From the NCBI GenBank assembly GCA_014155875.1, contig JACEFZ010021723.1, forward strand, positions 62,001 to 126,000: 64,000 nt of DNA. Reading direction: 5' to 3'. The notes under the pieces were generated by a model, which was not told the origin of the DNA, did not search any database, and saw nothing but the letters and a program-made list of their open reading frames with translations. Made by a program: the position numbers and the translations under genes. Positions 54,489 to 64,000 of the stretch are shown here, in pieces (the first letter of the stretch is position 1; each line of letters starts with the position of its first letter). This DNA comes from Cepaea nemoralis. Its lineage: Eukaryota > Mollusca > Gastropoda > Stylommatophora > Helicidae.

Positions 54489-55730
54489 ATACGAACTTGG
54501 AGTGTCGCGGAATCACAATATGCTGTCCAGGTCGAACATCGAACTAAAATCAAAGTTTTGAAGATCTCGTTCTGCTTGCATCAAATACCCAGAGACAGAA
54601 TTACGGCACGGTTCTATACTTATGTTGAACGAAAAAAAAGTTCTCCTTGATAAATGGCCACTACGTCGTCTGTGAGAATTACAGCAGCCAAAAGCCCGGC
54701 TAGGGGTGGTTGTCTGTAAACATTTTTCAGAATCCTCGCTATAAGGACCTCTTGTCAAGAAGCCTCGCTGTACAGGCAGTCATTATCAGCTGAGATATGA
54801 AAACCAGTTTGCCAGGACGGGTTGCTGTGCGATTGTTATCATCTTGCTGAGCAAAAGAGCGAGAAAAACCAGCACGTTTTTTCTGGATCCTTTGAAATAA
54901 GAGGCTCAAGAAAAAGAAACTTCAAGACAAGTCGAATTAAGTAGCAGTTATCTACTTCGCATCAAGATTGTCTGGAGCGAACTGAAAACCGTTAAATCGT
55001 GACCTTTTGAGAGTTTGAAGAAACAAGTCAAAGTCAATCACTCAATTGAAGAAATGAAAAGGTTATCAACAGCAGCGATATCGTCTAGGAACTCTCGGAA
55101 GTGGGAGGGGCAGACTGGGCTGCCGACCTACTGAAGAGGGGATCCCAAATTATCGCTTTTGTGAAGTTCTCAAGACGTCGCTTTGATGTGCCCTGTATAG
55201 GGTGAAAAGAAGCCAGAAGTCTGGTAGGGACCCAACCAGGGGTTGAAGTTACTGAGACGTTGGAAGAAGAAACTCCCTAACTACCTGAGGTGCGTGATCG
55301 GTTGGAAGAGCATTTCAGCTGGCGCAGACTCCTGGCGTTTGAATTCTACCTGACAGCGAACATAGAGGAATCCGTCTTTCTTGAATCAGGAACAGAGATT
55401 AGGGTAAATTGTAAACCTTAAATATCATTTTAAGTACTATTGACTGATTGAACAATTCTTACTGTGTGAAGTAACAACGGTCATGTCTTTAAATTAGATA
55501 GTTATAAATGTGAAATTGATTTTATTGCTATATATAGAAATATTTCAGCATAGCAAAGGAAACAACAGGAGATGGCAACAGGCAGACTCCATCACAGCAC
55601 AGTGGAGAAACAGGCATAATTTCAGCTGGGCTCAAGACTTCGAATTTTTTTTTTCCAGGTACCAAGGAATATGCAGAGGAAGAAGTAGGAATATTGTTTT
55701 AAGCTTGATAGAAATTACAAAGAAGTTAAT

Positions 55731-56816
55731 ATGAATTACCTACATGTAGAATTACAACGTATCAGTACATGGTTAGGAGAGTTAAAAGTGGCAGTTAATG
55801 AAGTAGAAAATTTTGTAGAAACGTTGCAGAACAGAACGACTAGACAAGACCCTTATAGATTTATGGTAGACTGTAATGGAGTAGGAAAGAATAACAGGAG
55901 ACAGCCATTGCTTAATAAAGACAGAAGACAATATGGTTATGACGAACCAAGGCCTGATGTATATAGAGTAAAAGACAGTGAGAACAAACATAATGGTGAA
56001 AGGTCGGACTGGTATAGCTGTTATAAATACAAAAATGGGCGTGAGAGAAACCTTTCAAAGAAATCATGGGGCTGGCCCTCTCACAGTGCAACCGCTAGAA
56101 AAAGACGTAACGACTGGTTTGAAAAAAGACAAAGACAATATTTGAAGTCAGGATCGAAGGACAGAGTAGAACACAAAGATAAGAATTCAACGACTCCTAA
56201 AGTACTTGCCAATATTAGGATTGAACAGGAAAAGAAGACGACGGTATTAGTAAAGAAATAGAACCGAGAGACACAGACACAGGCAGGTAATACGATAGAA
56301 AATAGTACTGCAGACTCAGGTAGGATACAGTAGAGAAGACAAGGTCCAGGTACAACCAGCCTAGCAAGATAACGAAGGGGAAGTCAAACCGACTTAATAG
56401 AGACTCAGTCAAAACCAACTTACTTGACTAAGGGAGACACGGTTGAAATTAAGAAAGATAAACAGACAAGTGCCAAAGATGTTAAAAGACGGGTGAAGAA
56501 AAGTATTAAGGAAAGGAATAGTATGATTGTTAATAGAGGTACTGCTATGTCAAGTTCCTCAGGTATAGACATTAAATTAATCCCTAAATGGTGTAGAAAT
56601 ATTAGGTGTGAGAGTTCAGGTTATGGAGAGGATATTTCTACCTCTACCGCCGCATTTTATAGTAAATACTACGCTGCTGAAACAACTACAGATACTGATG
56701 ATTCAGAGAATGAGAGATTGCACTACGAACAGATCCTGACTCGAAGCGTGATGTTTCCTCATACGGTGGGCTTGCTGGTGGACAGACGGACAGAGTTTTG
56801 GTTGGTGACTCTTTAG
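55731..56816 (+). pseudogene. Stop-interrupted basic ORF of LTR-2 (gag-like position)
   Basis: One frame runs from ATG at 55731 to 56816 with stops at 56259 (TAG), about 56331 and about 56370. The first part (176 codons) starts MNYLHVELQRISTWLGELKV and becomes very basic (KKSWGWPSHSATARKRRNDW). The last part (130 codons) has KKDKQTSAKDVKRRVKKSIK and an acidic stretch TTTDTDDSENERL. A further 78-codon frame overlaps its end (56798-57034). The position, after a 1.27-kb leader and a splice-like TTTTTTTTTCCAG at 55660, is where gag would lie. No zinc knuckle or capsid motif is seen, so gag is only a guess. Confidence 0.45.
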
Positions 56817-58466
56817 AACTAGATACCAGTTTATATGACAGGAAAGTAGGGAAGGCTAAGAGACGAATACCAAGAGAGAGAGAGAAAGATACTTCCAAAA
56901 AGAAAGATGTTTGCCTAGTAGAAAGTGGAACACAAAAACAGCAAACAGCTGAAGCGTCGCTGGAAAAAGCTAGAAGTCTCATGAAATCGGTAAGACCATG
57001 GTTGTATTTAAATAACCGATACGAGCAGATTTGAGCATTTTGTAACTGAGCTTGGGGTAATTCAAGTTTGATGAGGCTCAAATTTCGACTCAAATGTGCT
57101 GTTGCTGTGGAAAATGGTGGAGAATCATTGCAAGTGATGTGTGACGTCGAGAACTGATGTAGTATTGTCTTGTATTACATAGGTTATTTTGAGATATAAA
57201 GTGGTCATAGAATAGTGATGACGATTGGGTAATGCGGATGTCATAGCTCGAAGAAGTATTATGAAGTGATGAGGAGGTTAAGATAGGATAAATGAGTAAT
57301 TGACCGTCAGAGTAGTTTGACGTTGAGAATTAAGTAGGACGGAGAATAGTAGCATTATGATGGTTGAGAATGAAGTAAGAAAGTAGTTGAATTGTGAAAG
57401 TCCTGTTGAGTAATTCGTCAGAATATGCGTTGTCCGTGCGTGAGTATAAGGGTGGACACGTCAGGTTGTCGCGATGCGAGAGTAGTAGTGAGATGAGAGC
57501 GAGGTTGTGTATCACTGTCTGAGCAAACAAAATACGAATAACGTGTGAATATGCGAAGAGTGGCTGATAAGTGACGTTGATAAAACGTGGAACATAGAGT
57601 ATGCGAAAATTGAGAGATAGAAAGAACATGATTAGAGAATTGTGATGTCTTTTCGTTAGAATATCTGACGTTGGACGGAAATTATGGAAGTTGTATGACA
57701 GGTTGACGGAATGAGAGTTAACATTCTGAATGACGTTTCATAAAACATGTTTAGTATTGTTGATAGGGACATGTCGAAGCATGAATGATTAATACTGAGA
57801 AATGAGAAAAGTGAGGTCTGTTGTTAGTAATATGTGGTGTTGGTTGCTGTTCTGAAAGAATCCCGATAAATAGGAAGAGAAATGAAAGATACGGAGGTAA
57901 ATAAGATTAGTTAAATGAATGTTGGAGAACGTGTTCCGATAAGTGTGACTAGTATCATCGCTAGGAGAGACTTGAGGATAGTTTAGAGTAGTTGTGGTGA
58001 GACGTTGAAAGTACTGATGCAGGAGAATGAAATATTAATTGCGTCGGGTAGACGAGAAACTTAAAAGTAGAATTAGTTGTATTGGTGAGAGGTCTATAGT
58101 AAATAGACAAAGTTTTGTTGGACGTAGGAGGGTGGAGATACCGTAGTTAACGGTAATATGATTAAGTAGTTGTAGTAATACTTGGAACAAATCCAAGGGA
58201 AACAATTAGTGTGCCGAGCCATAGATTCTATTGGTAGATAGATGACATTGGATAGCCGTCACACTGGTAATAGATAAAATGAGTTGACCTGTAGTTTACA
58301 GTGATGATATTCCAGATATTGTGATGTGTTAGGAGTTAGTCTGGTAAAAGATAGAAAATTGTGAGGGGAGAGAATCAATGATAGTACGGTCATTGTTGAT
58401 TAATGATTTTTTGTGTGTGGAGAGAACAGATATTGTTCTAAATTATGAGAATAGTCTGTAGATAAC

Positions 58467-58583
<117 letters not shown>

Positions 58584-60242
58584 CGTATTTTGGCATTAAT
58601 GCTTGGCATTGAGTTGTTTTGTTTTACAACAAAATAGGCATGACTTGGGTCATTGGTTCGTATAGGAGGCCAATGTTGTTTGGTCACTTTACGTAGTTAA
58701 TTTTAAGTGAATTATTTTTTTGAAAACCTTCTCTTTAGCGAGAAGACACTTGTTTTATTGAATCTGAGTTTTTAATGCCTCATATATAATATTGTTTTTG
58801 CTTGATTTGGTCCTGTAAAATGATTGTTATTAGTTGATTTTAGAATAGGATTATTGTGTTCTTAGACTTTTGCGTACAAACTATTGGTCCGTAAAAGAGA
58901 CCAGTAGTATTAGGTAAAAATAGATTAGGATGTATAGTTGTATTATTTTAATATATGTTTTTCTTTGAATGAGTTCATACCTTTAATTGATATGAGGGGA
59001 AACATAAATGATGTATAAAAAACTTGGGGGGGGGGGGGGGGTATGATGTCCTGTTGTGATTTTATTTCGCTTCACTTATAATTTAAGTGAATTGTCTTGT
59101 ATGTTTATATATACATGTTGGAAATTAGTTAAGTTAAGTTTAATTTACGTGGTTTTGTCTAGAATAAAGACAATACATGGGGCTTTATTTAAGACCCTTC
59201 GTTCAGAAAAGAGTTAATAAAACTACTGAGAGCTAATAGAGAGACACATTCTCTTTGTGAAGAATAAGTTCATGGGTATTTTGCTGCTGTGATAATCAGC
59301 GTAGAGAGGTTGATATGGCTATGAAGTGTTGGAAACATACGACGGGGTTACTACACAAGTAAAATGGTTATGGGGAATTTAAGTGAGCATTGATTGGAAA
59401 TATATGGATTGGAAGCCATATGGGGGAAGAAAAGATTAATGAATATAGCAGTGGGGTAAATGAGGGGAAAGTTTAGAACATAGTTTCCATGGGGTCAGAA
59501 GAGCCATGCTGTACTTTCATAAGAGACACGAGATTGCTGGCTTATAGAAGAAGAAGTGGGTAACGTGTTACCCCAGACAAATAGTAAAACATGAATTGAA
59601 TCCATGTTTGCTTAGACACTGTGGATAGCAGTACAATAGTAAAGGGTTGTAAGTGTGAGAAATGAACATTGTGGAGACATAATGACATGGGTTTTTTTGA
59701 GGGTCCGTGATATATGGACTGAGATAGAATAAAGTGGTTGCAAGCAATCACACACATGAGTTCAGGGGTAGTATATTGTTGCTGTTGATAACGGCATAAG
59801 TGGAGGTTTTAGTAGATATGCCCATAATAAATGGACAGTAAGGGGTCGCTGAAAATTTCGGCAAGATTAAAAAGAGATTATTATGTGAGGTGATGTGTAT
59901 TGGGACAGGTCTTAAGGGATAATGGACCTTTTTAATTGTGTCCTCGGGATGTGTTTTGTGGTTGACATTACAATGCGAGGTTGAGGTAAGGTTCAGAGCT
60001 ATAAAATTAGTAGTGTCTGTAATATATAGACACTTGGGAGTAAATAATATTTTTGATGGTTGGTATTGATGCTGTAGATAGCAGCGTAAACTGTTACCAT
60101 AATAAGTGGTAAGGACTGTAGAAGATATAATTGTTTTAGACTTTATTACATAAAGTCTCAAATGACATAGGGGGGTAAAGGAGTGTGTGATTTAGCTGAG
60201 TGTGGTTTTTGTGTAGGAAGAGTTCTACTTCTTTGAATCTCC

Positions 60243-60252
60243 GGTGCGCACC
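60243..60252. promoter_or_regulatory. GGTGCGCACC palindrome in LTR-2
   Basis: Identical to the palindrome of Gypsy-1 (44111-44120) and at almost the same distance (443 bp) from the 3' LTR. Confidence 0.55.
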
Positions 60253-60642
60253 GATTCTTTGTCTTTCTATCATGTGCGAGTGTTCTCAGGTTGATTGAAA
60301 GTAGAGAATTAGTAAGTAATGTTGGGGATGACAATAGGGAGTTGGTATAAGAAGAGTACAGTGTTTGAAATTTTAAGCGAATTGCTTATGAAGAGAAGAA
60401 GGAGAGTTTATTTCAAAAAGGTAACCATATGTATTATGTATTGTATGAAGTTGAGATTTAAATGTTATTGAGGATATGTAAATAATATGTGTTATGTTTG
60501 AAGAGTTCATAGTCGTTTACTATATGGCAGAGGAAAGAGTTACGAATAGATTGTTTTACTTAAAATAAAGTTGGTTTGGGGAAGATTAGAGGAGTTGTGG
60601 GAGGTAAGGAAAGAGAGGGAATAGAGTAAGGGGATTGGGAGT

Positions 60643-60669
60643 AAAGACTTTTTAAGAGAAAAAGTCTTT
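60643..60669 (+). other. Perfect hairpin preceding the LTR-2 3' LTR
   Basis: AAAGACTTTTT and AAAAAGTCTTT form an 11-bp perfect stem with a five-base loop AAGAG, ending 16 bases before the LTR. The purine-rich stretch GAAAACATAGGAAGG after it is the probable polypurine tract. Confidence 0.75.
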
Positions 60670-60685
60670 CGAAAACATAGGAAGG

Positions 60686-60929
60686 TGTAGCAGTATGTGT
60701 ATATTGGGTGGGCAAAACTACAGCACGCTTGAGCATCAGGATGGAATGGGAAGAAGGATGCTCAAGTCGTGACGTAGTTTGTTGTTAGGAACCAGTCAAC
60801 ATCTGGGCCTGGAAGAGAGAAGACGCCATGTTGTATGAAGGTTGTAGAAGTGGTCATCAAGATGAAATAAATCTCTATTTATACTCAAACCTAGAACTCG
60901 TTAGTCCTATTTATCTGTGCGCTGTTACA
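60686..60929 (+). repeat. 3' LTR of LTR-2
   Basis: 244 bp, identical by eye to 54216-54459, followed by the target duplication CTGC. Confidence 0.97.
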
Positions 60930-60933
60930 CTGC

Positions 60934-61268
60934 TTTAAATCCTCACTTCAATATATTGGTCATTTCGTTTCCCCGGGTCATTCCTGCACAAACCAGACAG
61001 GTTTGCAGACGGCATCCACTCAGCGAGTTTTCGGACATGTGCTTGTCGTTGCGCCCATCAGAGCTTTTCCAGGCACAACAGACATTCGGAAGACTACCCA
61101 GTCAGAGCTGTTCCGAACAAGAGCGGCATTCGGAAACTAGGTAGTCAGAGCTGTTCCTAGCACGGGAGACATTCGGACGAGACATTTCACTCGGACGTAA
61201 TTGCGTAGTGTCAATTTTTAGTTTGCCACCCGTAGGACGACACTTCCGACTTCAGCGGGCATTTTTTA
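60934..61268 (+). other. Gypsy-3 spacer with a short tandem repeat
   Basis: Continuation of Gypsy-3 after LTR-2. Between about 61047 and 61180 a unit of about 50 bp repeats about 2.5 times (CAGAGCT(G/T)TTCC, then GACATTCGGA or GGCATTCGGA, then CTA(C/G)). The 60917-61144 frame is not believed. Confidence 0.6.
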
Positions 61269-62990
61269 ATGAGGTTAGCCTTCCTCTGGTTTCGAGGCAC
61301 GTTGGACTGTTGTGATGTCGCTAACATCTCAGCTGGTCAAGATAGAACGATGAACGACATCGTGGTCGGCCCTCAAGGGAAGGCAGGGGCAGACCATGAG
61401 CATTCCCTCGCTATCCAAGGAGGCTTCCATATCAATCTCTTGCGGAAATACGAAGAGAGACCCGGAGACAAGGCAGCTCACCTCATGGCAATGGCCGTTG
61501 CAGTGGAGACGGAAGTGGGAACCAACGAGGGCAGGGAATATCCCTTAGTACACCAGGAAACCTATAGGGATGTGCAAGTGAACCCTGATCTGACCTCCCA
61601 GGAGAGGGAAAAGATAACCCAGGTTCTCAAGTCTCATAAGGAGATACTGTCTGATTAACCAGGACGAACGAGGTTGGTTGAGTTCGAGATGACTTTGACC
61701 ACACAGGAGCCTGTTCGTCAAAAGGTTTACCCAGTGCCATTCTCTAAAGAAAAGGCCCAGGAGGAGGAAATACAGAAACTGCTGGAGGATGACGTGATTG
61801 CACCATCCACATCCCCATACAATGCAGGGGTAGTTTTGTTACGGAAACCAAGTGGAGAACACCGGTTGTGTATAGATTACCGACTTCTGAACAGTCATAC
61901 ACAATTTCAGGTGGAACCTTTGCCGAATCCAACTCAGTTATTCGCTAGGCTCCATAAGGCTCGGTACTTTTCAAAGGTAGATCTGAGTTGGGGTTACTAT
62001 CAGATACCAGTCAAACCGGAGATTCGACCACTGTTGGCTTTCAATACACCCAGGGGACACTACGAATTCAAGGTCATGCCCTTTGGACTCAGCAATGCAC
62101 CCAGTGTGTTTACACGCATGATGAGGACTTTACTTGATCCTTTACAGGATCCGTCCATCATCTCTTTCATGGATGATATTCTGATTTCCAGTGACAGCTT
62201 GGATGACCACTTGCAATCCTTGGAGAGAGTGTTTAATAGACTCAAGGAAGCAGGGCTTACCGCTCGTCCAACCAAGTGCATGATTGGTTACCAGACTCTG
62301 GAATTTCAAGGTCACACCATCACTCCAGGACACATTGTCCCAGAAGAGAAGAACCTGGAGAAAATCAGAAATGTACCAAGGCCAAAAACGAAGCAGGATG
62401 TGCGATCTTTTCTCTCGTTGTGTGGGTTCTACCACAAATTTATCCCACATTTCACTGAACTGGGAGCTCCATTGACGGAAACCTTGAAATAGGGATTCCC
62501 GGACCAAATCATTTGGACACCAGAATGTGAGACTGCCTATAGTCAGTTAAAGGAGGCCTTGGTCAGCAAACCTGTATTACAGCTCCCTGACCTTTCCAAA
62601 CCATTTGTGTTGAGAACGGATGCGAGTGCAATTGGGATTGGTGCAGCCTTGTTACAGGAAGGGAAAGGCTTCGGTTTTGAAACCTGTGGCATACGTAAGC
62701 AAGAAACTACTCCAGGCGGAGAGGAATTATTCGACCGTCGAGAGAGAGTGCTTGTCTCTCGTATGGGCAGTGCAAAAATTCCAGCCTTATTTGTATGGAA
62801 TTAAGTTTCGAGTCCAGTCGGATCATCAGCCCCTGATGTTCCTGGCTACTTCTCAGAAGCTCAAAGCCCGTTTGATGCGGTGGTCGTTGTTACTTCAACC
62901 CTATAATTTCACAGTGGAATACATTCCTGGGAAGGAAAATGTTGGAGCGGACTTCTTGTCAAGACACCCAGCTCCTGAAGAAGAGGAATG
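61269..62990 (+). pseudogene. pol: Gypsy-3 pol: integrase tail, RT and RNase H, decayed
   Basis: Frame one starts at 61269 with GGFHINLLRKYEER (residues 51-64), the form usual at the C-terminus of a Gypsy integrase. The N-terminal RT region follows directly (LTSQEREKITQVLKSHKEIL, 106-125). RT motifs: CIDYRLLN, VDLSWGYYQIPV, VMPFGLSNAPSVF and the catalytic FMDD near 62170. RNase H: LRTDASAIGIGAAL (62607-62650), then in the +1 frame ECLSLVWAVQKF, QSDHQPL and GADFLSRHP, ending at 62990. Damage: TAA at 61656, TAG at 62490 and a frameshift near 62665. Integrase sequence before RT and none after RNase H is the gene order of Gmr1-like elements. The zinc finger and DDE core of integrase are deleted, so the order is inferred. 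Confidence 0.85.
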
Positions 62991-63042
62991 AATCATCTGG
63001 ATTAAACTTACGGTGGAGAAGAGTGAGATGGACTACTCTCTT

Positions 63043-63051
63043 AAGAGGGGG
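63043..63051 (+). promoter_or_regulatory. Polypurine tract of Gypsy-3
   Basis: AAGAGGGGG lies four bases before the 3' LTR. Confidence 0.7.
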
Positions 63052-63055
63052 CCTA

Positions 63056-64000
63056 CGTCACAAAAATAAAACACCGCGTTTAACCAGTTGATTACTATAG
63101 AGACTTTCTGATTAACCGGCCTATCTGCAAAGCCAAAACTATTTTAACTAACAGAAAAAGCAAATTGGATGTCAAAATCCCCAGGACGGTCAAAAGTTGC
63201 AGCTGCACGTGTTTACATGGGGTCGACAAAATGGGAACATTTGGAAGTGAGTGAGATGAGTCCATACATCGCTTTGACAGTTCATAAACAGGTTGGATTT
63301 AAGCGGAAGTACTCAGCTCGGGAGAAAACAGTCCGTCTGTCATTGAGAGTTTCCGGACATCAAGCGAAATGACGGCTGTGGTTGTCACCACTCGACAGAA
63401 GATTGGCGGTTTGTTGTGGAAACCCGTTGTTGGGAGCATACAGGAACTCGCTAGCTTGTTGGGGGAGTCAAAACAAGTGATGACAACTCTGACATTGATT
63501 GAGCCAGGGAGGATAGATTCTTGACAATGGATGATATGCCCAAATAACATCTGTGTGGACATAAAGAATACCGTCACGTGACCAATTTTAGGTTTTGCCA
63601 AAAACCTGATTTGGGGACAATTAGTGTTGACCAAAACCGTGGATTAGGATGGACGTGTTTCTGGGAGAGCTCTACAGTGTTAGATTAATTTATAATTAAC
63701 TAGCATGTGTCGTTATGGCAAAGTGTAGCAGCCATCCCGGAATGAGGATAGTTTGCATAAGGTAGTTATATAGTCTAATTAGTCCTAATTAATATAGGCA
63801 GTAGTCTTGTTAAAACTAGAGTGTGATGATTAGCACTGTTAGTTGGAAACTAGTTAGAGTAGTGAAGTGATAATTGGCTCTGCTAGGATGAATAGGATAG
63901 AGGGGTGAAAATTGGAGAGATTTTAGATGGGGAAAGTGTCCAATGGGGGGATCTTTCAGTGGGTTGCCCACTGAAAGTTTGCGCTCTGTTATTGGTCTTT
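63056..64000 (+). repeat. 3' LTR of Gypsy-3 (cut by window end)
   Basis: 945 bp matching 50835-51780. The first base is C instead of T (CGTCACAAAA against TGTCACAAAA). A 10-base insertion relative to the 5' copy lies near 63527. Confidence 0.88.

Noticed and set aside
59748..60161. 137-codon minus-strand ORF in LTR-2
   Set aside because: Lies in the strongly strand-biased non-coding region and has no recognisable motif.

Overview
The window is metazoan nuclear DNA. It has spliced exons, tens of kilobases of minisatellites and microsatellites, and transposable elements typical of marine invertebrates or lower deuterostomes: RTE-type and other LINEs, a Penelope-like element, Ty3/Gypsy LTR elements, mariner, Tigger/pogo and hAT. 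I cannot name the species. One Gypsy element appears to have the Gmr1-like gene order first described in deuterostomes, but that is weak taxonomic evidence.

1-16.9 kb: the 3' end of one host gene on the + strand. Three exons (6888-7060, 8912-9011, 13861-13996) join in phase and encode the C-terminus of a TraB-domain protein (TRABD-like). Every intron side is filled with a different minisatellite. The 75/81-bp array upstream of the first exon carries, in each unit, a copy of that exon's splice acceptor and first 13 bases. The last intron also holds an antisense Penelope-like element with a GIY-YIG nuclease and a degenerate hammerhead-like motif. A 32-bp array follows the gene.

16.9-28.6 kb: mostly satellites, including a 4.5-kb array of about 36-bp units with a 1.3-kb higher-order period. 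Among them are a dead LINE reverse transcriptase (minus strand), a deleted mariner with about 120-bp inverted ends, and a probable tRNA-derived SINE.

28.6-36.5 kb: a nearly intact RTE-like LINE (minus strand, endonuclease plus reverse transcriptase, one homopolymer frameshift), then 3.7 kb of unassigned G-poor DNA, then a deleted Tigger/pogo element.

36.57-44.82 kb: a complete young Gypsy element (here Gypsy-1): 290-bp LTRs with one difference, a 4-bp target duplication TAAG, gag, and pol of about 1460 codons with all catalytic motifs. A slippery heptamer and hairpin in the gag-pol overlap fit -1 frameshifting.

44.8-50.8 kb: microsatellite, a dead mariner, a LINE tail, a 31-bp minisatellite, and a broken BED-finger hAT transposase.

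50.8-64 kb: a nest. The hAT gene is cut by an LTR element (here Gypsy-3) with about 2-kb LTRs, a tRNA-Pro-like primer site, partial gag, and a decayed IN tail-RT-RNase H pol directly followed by the 3' LTR. Gypsy-3 is itself interrupted by a 6.7-kb LTR element (here LTR-2) with identical LTRs and target duplication CTGC but no recognisable enzyme genes. LTR-2 shares four non-coding landmarks with Gypsy-1, which suggests a non-autonomous element moved by proteins of a Gypsy-1-like relative.
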